Assembly: GCA_014132595.1 (NCBI GenBank) | Contig: BMAG01000053.1 | Span: forward strand, 62,001-126,000 | Source: Gammaproteobacteria bacterium | Lineage (GTDB): Bacteria > Pseudomonadota > Gammaproteobacteria > DSM-16500 | Length of the DNA: 64,000 nucleotides | Direction: 5' to 3' | In this document: positions 37,274-47,077 of the stretch, piece by piece | Layout of the letters: every line of letters starts with the position of its first letter | Position numbering within the stretch: the stretch's first letter is position 1 | Notes under the pieces: model-generated | Databases searched by the model: none | Seen by the model: only the letters and a program-made list of their open reading frames with translations | What the model was told of the DNA's origin: nothing | Program-made: the position numbers and the translations under genes

Positions 37274-38606
37274 ATTAGCCATTCATTCGAGGAGTCATGA
37301 ATTATCGCCGGAGACACAGTATTTAAATAAAAAAGCAATAAGTCCATTATGCGGCATTGTGCAAGAAATTGGATATTTGAGACGCTCTAGCCGCTGTCCA
37401 AAAGTTATTTTAACGGGAGCAGATTTAACAGGAGTTCATGTTTTGTTAAATAAAACACACCCTGGGTGGGGAGGATATCATGTGGGAGCTGCCGGTATTA
37501 ATTTGAATGATACGCTGATTAAAACGTTAGGAGAGTCTGTCGAACGATATGCACAATTAGTCTCAGCATTATCGAATCGTTTTTCGACTAAATTCTGCTC
37601 TTATAAAGAGCTCGTTCAATTCGAAGGCGATGCTGTATTGAGTGAAGATCGTCTGAACTTATTCGGACAGCATCAATACAAACAACCTGATTTTCCACTC
37701 ACGAGTTATGAAGGACAGCATCTTGATTGGATAAAACTACCTTCATTATTGAGCACCTATTCAATGTGGGTTCCTACGCAATCGGTGTTAATAGGTTATC
37801 AAATCAACTATAGGCAAAATGAACCCCGAGTATCGGTGGCTGTAACAACAGGAACAGCCGCTCATACTGATAAGACAAAAGCATTGATAAATGCAGTACT
37901 TGAGTTAATTCAGATTGATTCAGCCATGGGACATTGGTATTCAGGCCGACGGGCGATGCGAATCATCTTTGATCATCGAACGCGTCATTTAGAAAGTGTC
38001 CTGATGCAACATGGAAAAGTTGATCTCTCAAAATTTAGTTTTCATTGGCTTGAAAATCCTGATCTTGCGGGGTTTAGTGTGGCGTGTGTCTATCGTGATA
38101 GCAACACTATTCCTAAAATTTCAATTGGCTTGGGTGCAGATGTATTACTGACGCGGGCGATGTTTAAAGCGTATTTAGAGGCGGTGGGCGTCGTTGGATT
38201 ATCGAGAATGATCATTCTTCAGAATCAGATTACTTATTCTGATCATTCTTATTTTTATGATTTAGATAAAAATGTAGGGTATTATGCTTTGGGTCATCAT
38301 TATTCCTTTATTGATAATAAATTTCCTTTAGATCAAGGTATTCTTGCAACTCATTTACCTCCGGATTTGGAGGGGAGTGATGAAAAAAAATTATCATTTA
38401 TAGTCGCAAGTTTTAAATCATCAAATAAAGAGCTCCTTTTTTGTGATTTAACTTGTGTTGAAGCGGCTGATTTGGGCTTTACAGTTCCACGAGTGTGGTC
38501 GCCCGATACTTTAAGCTTATGTTTGCCGAGTGCGCCCTGGATAAAGCATCCTCGATATCTCGATTATGGAGGGGTTGCGCATGAATTGCCTCATCCCTAT
38601 CCCTGA
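37266..38606 (+). CDS. YcaO-domain azoline-forming cyclodehydratase (SagD-like)
   Basis: A 446-aa YcaO enzyme that uses ATP to activate peptide amides for heterocyclisation of Cys, Ser and Thr. Conserved acidic helices are visible: TLGESVERYAQ (E90, E93), ALINAVLELIQIDSA, and MFKAYLEAVGVVGLSR. The C-terminus is HELPHPYP, an exact P-x-P-x-P ending, a mark of azoline-forming YcaO proteins. The ATG at 37266 lies inside the end of the E1-like gene; an upstream ATG at 37188 would add 26 residues not expected for the family. Separate C and D proteins, as here, are the streptolysin arrangement, unlike fused TruD-type enzymes. Confidence 0.9.
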   Translation: MVKLAIHSRSHELSPETQYLNKKAISPLCGIVQEIGYLRRSSRCPKVILTGADLTGVHVLLNKTHPGWGGYHVGAAGINLNDTLIKTLGESVERYAQLVSALSNRFSTKFCSYKELVQFEGDAVLSEDRLNLFGQHQYKQPDFPLTSYEGQHLDWIKLPSLLSTYSMWVPTQSVLIGYQINYRQNEPRVSVAVTTGTAAHTDKTKALINAVLELIQIDSAMGHWYSGRRAMRIIFDHRTRHLESVLMQHGKVDLSKFSFHWLENPDLAGFSVACVYRDSNTIPKISIGLGADVLLTRAMFKAYLEAVGVVGLSRMIILQNQITYSDHSYFYDLDKNVGYYALGHHYSFIDNKFPLDQGILATHLPPDLEGSDEKKLSFIVASFKSSNKELLFCDLTCVEAADLGFTVPRVWSPDTLSLCLPSAPWIKHPRYLDYGGVAHELPHPYP

Positions 38607-39339
38607 TAGCTATACATTTCTTATTTTAGGTCTGTGGTGTTTAGGCAGCTCAAATTTAGCAAGCCATGTGTACAGCCGCTTTTTTGTCAATAACACGACA
38701 AAGCCACTTTCAATTCAATGCATAGTTAAAGCACTGATCTGTTTAGCGGGAATGCTTGAAATTGCAATGAAATCATTATTTTCGACAAGTATTTTGTATC
38801 AACTCATTAGCATTCCCGTAGGGTTGGGTTTGGGCTGGATAATTATAAAAATTGAAATAATGATTAATCGTCTGGCGATAAAAAAAATAAATAAAATGAC
38901 ATTACAAAAAAATCAGTCTCAGTACTGTAAAGATCAGGGGCCGCCGCGTTTTATTCTTTCACTTTCAAAAGATAAAAACGTACTTTATGAAAAAACAAAT
39001 CTGAAAAATTTGCATGATCATTATGTCTTGCATGAAAAAAATCAACATCCTTATTCATTATTTATTATTTTAGCGTTAGCGGTCTTTGAGGAAATCATTT
39101 TCAGAGGATATCTTGTTTATTGCTGCAATTTATTGCCTAGTGTTTTTGTGAAGGCCGGATTAATATTTACCGTCATTATGTTTGGGATATCCCATGCCAG
39201 TTTTGGCATGAGTCAAATGATATCAAAAACTATTTTAGGCGGATTCTGTATGGTAGTTGTGTTGATTTTTCATACTTTAGTGCCAGCTTTTATTATTCAC
39301 GGATTTTTGAATTGGGAAGCATTTAAAAATCAATCATAG
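38581..39339 (+). CDS. CPBP/CAAX-family intramembrane protease (SagE-like)
   Basis: A 252-aa membrane protein with about seven hydrophobic segments. The glutamate motif EEIIFR (E170, E171, R175) and histidines H205 (ISHASFG) and H240 (IIHGFLN) are the catalytic set of the CPBP (Abi) family. In streptolysin-type clusters SagE is such a protein and is proposed to cut the leader peptide and to protect the producer. A strong GGAGGGG ribosome site 7 nt before the ATG at 38581 fixes this start; the gene begins inside the last codons of the YcaO gene. Confidence 0.8.
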   Translation: MNCLIPIPDSYTFLILGLWCLGSSNLASHVYSRFFVNNTTKPLSIQCIVKALICLAGMLEIAMKSLFSTSILYQLISIPVGLGLGWIIIKIEIMINRLAIKKINKMTLQKNQSQYCKDQGPPRFILSLSKDKNVLYEKTNLKNLHDHYVLHEKNQHPYSLFIILALAVFEEIIFRGYLVYCCNLLPSVFVKAGLIFTVIMFGISHASFGMSQMISKTILGGFCMVVVLIFHTLVPAFIIHGFLNWEAFKNQS

Positions 39340-39351
39340 AGTAATATTAGA

Positions 39352-40092
39352 ATGAAACCCATATTCCATATCATTTTATGTATTTTAATCATGATAGGTT
39401 ATTATCATTACATTAAACTATATTTATTTAAGATTTCTCCAAAAATTGCAATTTACATACAAATAACAAAATATTATTCGCTTGAAAAAGCAAAAGGGGT
39501 GATAGAGCTGCCTTTAGTGGTTATATCACATTGTATTTTTGTTTTAATCGTTTCACGATTATTACATGTCCCCTTCTTTCTATCAGAAATCCATTTTTAT
39601 CAAATCATTTTTGATATTCCAATCGGAATTTTACTAGGTATTGGTATGATGGGATTTTCATCAATGCTATGTAGAGCTGTTATTGAAATACTTCGAAATA
39701 TACCGCAAGCCTGTTTTCCTTCAGAGGTGAAAGATTGGTTAATTATGACAAGAAGTGGATGGTTGCGCCATTATTTGCATACGCTTGAAGTGCTTCCTTA
39801 CCATTTCGCACTTTTTATCATATTTATGCAGGTATGCTGCGAGGAAATGATATTCCGAAGTGATTTAATCCATTATTTTGTTCCTCAGGGATCAATCTTT
39901 GCAGTGATCACTTCCGTTGTTTTGTTTATGCTGATGCAATTATTTCATATGCCAAGTCTAGTCAATGGCATTTTTCCGTTAGTGGGTTCAATGATCATTG
40001 GTTTGGTAAATGCGATTTTATATTTAAAATATTTTAATCTTCTTCCTCTTCTAATTGCGCATTTTACTTTTTTTGTTGCGGCAGTTTTATAA
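39352..40092 (+). CDS. Second CPBP/CAAX-family intramembrane protease
   Basis: A 246-aa membrane protein with six to eight hydrophobic segments. It repeats the CPBP motifs: CEEMIFR (E164, E165, R169), H199 in LFHMPS and H237 in IAHFTFF. Overall sequence differs greatly from the preceding protease, so this is not a recent tandem copy. It might divide the work (leader cleavage versus immunity), or take the place of SagF. The start has a weak ribosome site 12 bp after the previous gene. Its stop codon shares a base with the next start (TAATG). Confidence 0.72.
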   Translation: MKPIFHIILCILIMIGYYHYIKLYLFKISPKIAIYIQITKYYSLEKAKGVIELPLVVISHCIFVLIVSRLLHVPFFLSEIHFYQIIFDIPIGILLGIGMMGFSSMLCRAVIEILRNIPQACFPSEVKDWLIMTRSGWLRHYLHTLEVLPYHFALFIIFMQVCCEEMIFRSDLIHYFVPQGSIFAVITSVVLFMLMQLFHMPSLVNGIFPLVGSMIIGLVNAILYLKYFNLLPLLIAHFTFFVAAVL

Positions 40093-40604
40093 TGATAAAT
40101 AGAATATCAGGAGGTTATTCATTGATGGAAATACTCATCGTTTTGGCTATCATGATGATTCTAGCAATGATAACGATACCCTCTCACAAAGATCTGTTAA
40201 CAAAATCAAGTATTGATATTGTAAAGCTTCAATTGCTGCGAGCCATTAACCTGGCGCACAACGAAGCTATTATCCGAAAAAAAATGGTAACATTGTGTCA
40301 TAGCTCGGATCAAAAAACGTGCTCGGGTGAATGGGAGGATGGTTATATCATCATTGCCAATCAGAAAGTGATTTTTTCCTTTTTAAATCCAGCAGTTCAA
40401 GGCAAATTATTTTGGCGTGCATTTCCAGCTAATCAAGCGCAAGTTGATTTTTTACCGAGAGGCACGTCAAAAGCAGAAAATGGATCCTTTTGGTATTGCT
40501 TGGCTTCGGATAGTAATCCAAGTTGGGCTATTGTGATTAGCCAATCTGGACGCGCGCGAGAAGTGGTCCCCGAAAAACAATATCATTGTAATTTTTCGGG
40601 TTAG
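40092..40604 (+). CDS. FimT/GspH-family pseudopilin
   Basis: A 170-aa prepilin-like protein. The type III signal is NRISGG followed by YSLMEILIVLAIMMILAMITIP, with the Gly before the cleavage site and Glu at +5. The remainder resembles GspH/FimT: NLAHNEAIIRKKMVTLC, two Cys pairs, and a GRAREV end. FimT-type pseudopilins help start type IV pili and bind DNA in some bacteria. It is joined to the CPBP gene by a TAATG overlap, so it is cotranslated with the azole-peptide operon. The ATG at 40092 is required for the signal; one at 40125 after an AGGAGG would lose it. Confidence 0.8.
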   Translation: MINRISGGYSLMEILIVLAIMMILAMITIPSHKDLLTKSSIDIVKLQLLRAINLAHNEAIIRKKMVTLCHSSDQKTCSGEWEDGYIIIANQKVIFSFLNPAVQGKLFWRAFPANQAQVDFLPRGTSKAENGSFWYCLASDSNPSWAIVISQSGRAREVVPEKQYHCNFSG

Positions 40605-40677
40605 TTTTAATTATTTCCTTTTTCAGTTAAACTACGATCTGAAAATAGAGATTTTAAATAAGGGAGAAATCTATTTT

Positions 40678-41583
40678 ATGATGATCAAGAGAATCAAATC
40701 ATTGAGTCATCGCATCATGAACGCAATAAATTTACTCATTTTAATCACTTTCAGCTTTTTTATTTCAATCACCGCCACCGCATCTAACACAGGAAAAATA
40801 AAAATGGATGATATTCATATGTATTATGAGCTGCATGGCCAAGGTGCTACCCCAATTATCTTGATAGCGGGTTTTACTTGTGATCATACATCCTGGTCTG
40901 AAGTCCTTAAGCCCTTGGCGGCACATTACAAAGTTCTCGTTTTTGATAATCGAGGTATCGGACAAACGGATGCACCCAATGCACGTTATACAATAGAAAT
41001 GATGGCTGATGATACGATGCGGTTGAGTAAAAAATTAGGATTACAACACCCGACTATCATTGGTCAATCCATGGGAAGCGGTATCGCGCAAACTATTGCA
41101 AAAAAATATGGGAAGGAAATTAATAAAATAATTTTGATAAACACGTTTGATCGTCTAGAAAAAGCACCTGAAATGGCTTTTGATTTTACGGGAGAATTAC
41201 AAAAACTGAAAATGCCAATACGTTATCAAGTGCAATCCATTGCGCCTTGGGTATTTTCAAGTGATTATCTTTCAAAACCTCATCAACTAGAAAATTTAGT
41301 GAAACTTGCAGAACAAAATCCTTATCCTCAATCTCATGTCGGTTATGAGCGACAATTAGAAGCATTAAAATTATTTGATTCTAAATCATGGTTAAATCAA
41401 ATTCGGACACCCACACTTATTATTGCAGGAGAAGATGATATCATTGCCCCTTTGTCCAACGCTAAAGATGTGCAGAAAAAAATAGGTAGTCATGCAAAAC
41501 TGGAAGTAATTCCAGGCGGCCATGGAAGTTTGGTAGAACAACCGCAAAAAGTGGCTGAGGCTATTTTGAAATTTATTGAATAG
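40678..41583 (+). CDS. Exported alpha/beta-hydrolase
   Basis: A 301-aa hydrolase with an N-terminal hydrophobic segment (about residues 19-36, ending ATAS), probably a signal peptide, so the enzyme may be periplasmic or secreted. The nucleophile elbow is GQSMGSG, the acid is in AGEDDIIAP and the histidine in GGHGSLVEQP. FDNRGIGQTDAP is typical of esterase, lactonase or haloperoxidase-like members. Substrate unknown. A GGGAGAA ribosome site is present. It is 73 bp from the pseudopilin gene, beyond a weak hairpin, and may be a separate unit. Confidence 0.8.
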   Translation: MMIKRIKSLSHRIMNAINLLILITFSFFISITATASNTGKIKMDDIHMYYELHGQGATPIILIAGFTCDHTSWSEVLKPLAAHYKVLVFDNRGIGQTDAPNARYTIEMMADDTMRLSKKLGLQHPTIIGQSMGSGIAQTIAKKYGKEINKIILINTFDRLEKAPEMAFDFTGELQKLKMPIRYQVQSIAPWVFSSDYLSKPHQLENLVKLAEQNPYPQSHVGYERQLEALKLFDSKSWLNQIRTPTLIIAGEDDIIAPLSNAKDVQKKIGSHAKLEVIPGGHGSLVEQPQKVAEAILKFIE

Positions 41584-41598
41584 CAGTTCTCATTGCGA

Positions 41599-41816
41599 GC
41601 TGAGTTATCTCCACAAATTTTGCTTAGAAATTCCCCTCTCCCGCCAACGGAATGAGACAAGAATATTTATTTTTAGTGCGGGAGAGGGTTAGGGTGAGGG
41701 TAAACCTGCGACTTCCCCTCACCCTAACTCTCTCTCGCACTAGAAAGTATTTTTAGATCATCGTTTGTGGGCGGGAGAGGGGAATTTCTAAGTAAAGTTT
41801 GTGTGAATAACTCAGC
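41599..41816. repeat. Composite inverted repeat of the CCTCTCCCGC family
   Basis: Outer ends GCTGAGTTAT and ATAACTCAGC are reverse complements. Inside them TTCCCCTCTCCCGCC and GGCGGGAGAGGGGAA form the next layer, and GGGAGAGGGTTAGGGTGAGGG faces CCCTCACCCTAACTCTC in the centre. The element lies between two convergent genes. Shorter relatives lie at 26110-26190 and 50901-50981. Confidence 0.85.
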
Positions 41817-41845
41817 TGGCGGCTTTCTTTGTTAAAGCTGAGCAT

Positions 41846-42253
41846 TTAACCCCAACAATCAGATACCTGCCCCTCGCCTGTGATATTTTTTCCACCCGTC
41901 GCGTTGAGTATTAACGTTTTGCATAACAGATCTTGTTCAGCTTGGCTCGCCATCGGTGTCGCTGTTAATGAAAAAGTCGTACTTGTAAGCGAAGTAATTG
42001 CAAGCTGATAATTATCCTTTGCAATCATAGTTGAAAAGCCAAGATTTTCGATGGTTGCACCTTGATACGTATTATGTGATAAGTAATAGTTCTCTAAAGC
42101 AGCGGCGAGTTTTTCAAGTGTCATTCTTGCTTCTAGTCGATGCTCTTCTGCAATATGCTGCGAATAGAGCGGAAAACATAGAGCAGTCACAATACTAATA
42201 ATAGCAAGGGTGATTATAATTTCTAACAAGCTAAATCCATGACTACGAGGCAT
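41846..42253 (-). CDS. Type IV pilin of the PilE family
   Basis: A 135-aa prepilin. The leader MPRSHG precedes FSLLEIIITLAIISIVTALCFPLYSQH, with Gly at -1 and Glu at +5. LEARMTLEKLAAALENYYLSHNTYQGA is the conserved start of PilE/minor pilin globular domains, and two C-terminal cysteines could form the D-region disulfide (LLCK, SDCWG). It is last in an operon with wrbA (1-bp gap). It is unlinked in strand to the pseudopilin at 40092. Confidence 0.85.
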   Translation of the reverse strand: MPRSHGFSLLEIIITLAIISIVTALCFPLYSQHIAEEHRLEARMTLEKLAAALENYYLSHNTYQGATIENLGFSTMIAKDNYQLAITSLTSTTFSLTATPMASQAEQDLLCKTLILNATGGKNITGEGQVSDCWG

Positions 42254-42254
42254 G

Positions 42255-43702
<1,448 letters not shown>

Positions 43703-43827
43703 GATAAAGTTTCCTAGATTGGCAAATTCACATGATCCTTCGCGGAGTTTACCCTGTTAAGGGTTCAGGATGACAACATTTTTTAAGATTTTCAAGGAAT
43801 TTAAAATAAGCATTGAGCTAAAATAGC

Positions 43828-43863
43828 TTATCACAAACTCTCTAAGCAGAGAGTTTGTGATAA
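43828..43863 (-). terminator. Perfect 16-bp stem-loop downstream of the 971-aa gene
   Basis: TTATCACAAACTCTCT, AAGC, AGAGAGTTTGTGATAA: a perfect 16-bp stem with a 4-nt loop, beginning 21 nt after the stop of the 971-aa gene on the minus strand. There is no long T-run. It could stabilise the 3' end of the mRNA or terminate transcription. Confidence 0.6.
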
Positions 43864-43884
43864 TCAGGATAAATTAATTTTTTA

Positions 43885-46800
43885 TCAAGCGGATCTGGAA
43901 GGAGGTTGAAATTGCGGTTCTTGTTGAACTTCCTGTGCAGGTGCTTTTTCCGTTTTTAATCCAACACGCACTTCATGTTTAAATAATACAGCATCTCCTG
44001 ACTTAGACGCAGGGTTTCGTGCCAAATCAATAATTGCTTTGTAAATTTCAAGAGAATCCCGACTTTTATCAGAATCTTCGACTCTTTTCAGGCAAATTTC
44101 AGCGAGTTCATGTAGTGAAGGGAATCTTACGCCAGGACCACCGATTAAACGCTTTCTGAGTTCTTTAATCCCTGTAGCATTACGAAGAGAATCATTTTCA
44201 GGAAGTTTTAAGATTAATTCTTGAATACGTTTAACGACAAGCTGTTGCTCAACAGAATTCACGATAGGAGTAGCTGATGAATTAGCTTTCGCATCTAATA
44301 CTTCTTTCGCCTCTTTTGCTCCACCTGTCAGGTGTGAAAATATACTAGCAGCACTACTAGCCGCACCCTTAAATGTATTGGCAACTCCTTTTTTAAATTT
44401 CTTCAATTTACCGATGACTAATTTTCCAACTTCATTATTGCTGGCAAGCCTGTCGCATTGCTTATGTATAAATTCATTAAACGTTGCTTTCACAACCGCA
44501 ACAAGCATATCTTTGGGTAAATAAAAGAGGGGTGTTTTAAGACCATCCGAGCCTTTTGCATTTTGTCCTGCATTTTCATGTTGATGACGCGTGACATAGA
44601 CTTGTGCAAATAATCTAACGAAATTGGCTCGATTTTTTCTATTTTCTTCTGATCCAGTGGCAGCAGGTGGTGGGAGATGTCCATAGAGATCATAATACAT
44701 TTTCATGGAATCCGTATACATGGTTTGTATCCCTTTTCGATCTTTACCACTCACACAAGATCCATAAGCAATTCCCATTTCAGCAGCCATCAATTGTTGT
44801 AAAGAACTGAAATAGAGTTCTTTGTCTTGAATTTCTGTGGCCATCCTAGGGGCAACGTAATTAGCTTGATTATATAGAGCAAAAAGGAGGGGGAAAGACT
44901 TGGATGGATCATAAGCCCTTTGGTAACTGTCAGCATTTTTATTATGGCCTATTATATATTCTTCAATATGCTCTTTAGATAAAGGAATTCTACCTGTCAC
45001 ATCTGCATGTAATTCTGAACTTTTGAGAATAAAATTATCGAAGCCAGTCCCGGGTGAAAATTGCACTTTTTTAAAAGAACCATCATGATGAAAGTAATAA
45101 AGATTATCTTTTGTTGCTACATAATTATCTCTAAAGAAATTTAATTCCTCATCAGTTATTTTGGTTAAATCAGTTAGATCATTTCTAACATACAAACCTC
45201 GTCCCGATTTTAGAAAATCACCTTGATAATTTAACATGTACTGCGCAGCAAATTTTGTTAAGCGCTGCATATCTCTTTGATTTGGATCAGACGAGAGTTC
45301 TTCAGTATCATGTCTTACTGCTCCAAATCTTCCAGTACCCGCACCGTAATATCGCAATTCATTTAATGGGTGATTTGTTGCAAACATATCAAGTTTTACA
45401 ACAATTTCTTTAGTCACACGTTCTCCATCCACCATAACCTGGACTTTGACTTTTCGAGTTGGATCTTTCTCGAGCATTCTCTTAATAGCTTCATCTCGGT
45501 CTTTCAGTAAAGCGGCATCCGGTCCCATTTTATTTTCTGGTGTAATTAAAGTTTGAACTAAGACAGGTACAGTTAGATCAGCACCGTCCAGAGTGCCATG
45601 GCCATCGACCCATAATTGCGCTAATTGAGATGCTTTTTCCTCCAGCATATTATTGATAACGTGATTAATATTATCTTCTGTTGTTTTTGCACGTAGAGCC
45701 GCATCTTTCATATCTCGTGAAGCTACATGACTTGAACGTGATAAGACATTTCTAGAAATTTCATTGCCATCTTTATCCATAAGAATAGTCGTATGCCGTG
45801 AAAAGTTTGCAACTCCGGGGATAGAGCGTAATTTACTTGAAATAGCAGGAACGCGCTCTTCAATTTGCTCCGTTGTGTACACATCTTTAAAAGTCTCAAA
45901 AAACAATTTTTTTTCATATTCGGACATTTCTTTGTACCATTGGGGTAGGTAACTGGGATCTTCATTTTTACGAACAATCGAAACGGTCCATAAAAGTTCT
46001 TCTTTTTGTTCGGCAGACAATGGATCTTGCGGAACTTCAATCTGAACTAGCCAAACACCATCAGGATATTTTTCAGGATCTGCATCAAATGGCGTTACAG
46101 TGACAAGAGGAGGTCTTCCTTCTGCTAACTCGGCATATTCTTCTGCTCTACCCAGTGCTTTTTTAATCTTGCTACTAGGAATATAGGCCTCTTCGTGCAA
46201 AAGTTTTTTAACTTCTTTGTAATACTTTTGGAGCTCTTCTTGGTAAGGGTTAATATCTCCTAAGTTTTTATTTATTGCATCGAGTCCCGCATTCACTTCT
46301 GCAAGTTTTACTTTGGCATCTGCCATTATTTTTTTTTGCTCTTCTATTTTTTTAGGATTGTTTTTGTTTTCAGGAGCAGCTATTGCCTCTTTGCATTTCA
46401 TTATTTGTTGTTCGTGGATCCATTTAGCAGACGCAAGTCTTACTTTTTCTTGATGATATTTTGCATCGAGTTTACTTTCATGCTCACGTTCAATTTTTTC
46501 CATATTTTTAATAAGTTCATCGTGCTTATCTTTTAATTTCGCTTCAAGCTTATCTCGAGCAGGTCCTTTCATATCAATGCCATCTAGCAATTTCACAGCG
46601 CCATGATGCAATGCTTCCATACGACGTTTGTAATGATGAAGATGTTTTTCTTCTGCTGTAACACTTCGAGGTTCTACAGATTTCTCATCCAAAACGGTAG
46701 ATACGACAGAACCAGCTGTACGCAACACCGCTTCTGGAACATCTTTAATCTCACCTGTATTAGACCGTACAATTACCTTTTTAGTTCTAGGTGTTGTCAT
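43885..46800 (-). CDS. 971-aa protein with CX5R phosphatase motif, candidate phosphoinositide-phosphatase effector
   Basis: A 971-aa protein without a signal peptide or clear membrane helix in its main body. Residues 55-210 are a highly charged, Lys/Glu-rich coiled coil. The centre is globular. At residues 682-690 lies CVSGKDRKG, a Cys-X5-Arg loop of the form C-x-S-G-K-D-R found in bacterial phosphoinositide phosphatases such as SopB/IpgD and Legionella SidF/SidP (usually CKSGKDRTG). A helix with MYTDSMKMYYDLYG follows, as expected for the loop-helix turn. The C-terminus is Gln/Pro/Glu-rich. The motif and the genome type suggest an effector acting on host lipids; the fold has not been tested. 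A GAGGAGA ribosome site precedes the ATG. It is second in an operon with the 84-aa gene. Confidence 0.72.
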   Translation of the reverse strand: MTTPRTKKVIVRSNTGEIKDVPEAVLRTAGSVVSTVLDEKSVEPRSVTAEEKHLHHYKRRMEALHHGAVKLLDGIDMKGPARDKLEAKLKDKHDELIKNMEKIEREHESKLDAKYHQEKVRLASAKWIHEQQIMKCKEAIAAPENKNNPKKIEEQKKIMADAKVKLAEVNAGLDAINKNLGDINPYQEELQKYYKEVKKLLHEEAYIPSSKIKKALGRAEEYAELAEGRPPLVTVTPFDADPEKYPDGVWLVQIEVPQDPLSAEQKEELLWTVSIVRKNEDPSYLPQWYKEMSEYEKKLFFETFKDVYTTEQIEERVPAISSKLRSIPGVANFSRHTTILMDKDGNEISRNVLSRSSHVASRDMKDAALRAKTTEDNINHVINNMLEEKASQLAQLWVDGHGTLDGADLTVPVLVQTLITPENKMGPDAALLKDRDEAIKRMLEKDPTRKVKVQVMVDGERVTKEIVVKLDMFATNHPLNELRYYGAGTGRFGAVRHDTEELSSDPNQRDMQRLTKFAAQYMLNYQGDFLKSGRGLYVRNDLTDLTKITDEELNFFRDNYVATKDNLYYFHHDGSFKKVQFSPGTGFDNFILKSSELHADVTGRIPLSKEHIEEYIIGHNKNADSYQRAYDPSKSFPLLFALYNQANYVAPRMATEIQDKELYFSSLQQLMAAEMGIAYGSCVSGKDRKGIQTMYTDSMKMYYDLYGHLPPPAATGSEENRKNRANFVRLFAQVYVTRHQHENAGQNAKGSDGLKTPLFYLPKDMLVAVVKATFNEFIHKQCDRLASNNEVGKLVIGKLKKFKKGVANTFKGAASSAASIFSHLTGGAKEAKEVLDAKANSSATPIVNSVEQQLVVKRIQELILKLPENDSLRNATGIKELRKRLIGGPGVRFPSLHELAEICLKRVEDSDKSRDSLEIYKAIIDLARNPASKSGDAVLFKHEVRVGLKTEKAPAQEVQQEPQFQPPSRSA

Positions 46801-46822
46801 AATATGGTTCTCCTCTCAATCG

Positions 46823-47077
46823 TTACTTTTTCTTTCTCAATGCGTCGGGTTGGGCTGTATTTTCAGTTTCATTTCTTACGCTTTCTTCCTTAGAGTTTGC
46901 TTTTTTAAATATTTCAGATTTGATCGAAGTGTTCTTGACGGCTGAAGCTTTGGGATCGATTGCGTGCAACACTTTGTTATAAGTACTGCCACCTTTCCAT
47001 TGCACCTTTTTTTCTACTTTTTCTTCAGTAGCAGAAGGCGTTTCGTGTTCTGGTTTCTTTTTTGGTTTATCAAACAT
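46823..47077 (-). CDS. 84-aa basic hydrophilic protein of unknown function
   Basis: A small Lys/Glu-rich protein (begins MFDKPKKKPEHE, ends DALRKKK) with no hydrophobic stretch, no cysteine and little predicted order. It matches no family I know. It has a good AGAGGGGAAG ribosome site and lies 22 bp before the 971-aa gene, so the two are probably cotranscribed. It could be a chaperone or a small effector of that protein, but nothing in the sequence proves it. Confidence 0.6.
   Translation of the reverse strand: MFDKPKKKPEHETPSATEEKVEKKVQWKGGSTYNKVLHAIDPKASAVKNTSIKSEIFKKANSKEESVRNETENTAQPDALRKKK

Noticed and set aside
40678..41583. Alpha/beta hydrolase as part of the azole-peptide cluster
   Set aside because: It follows a gap of 73 bp with a weak hairpin, has its own ribosome site and a signal peptide, and is not a usual member of such loci.
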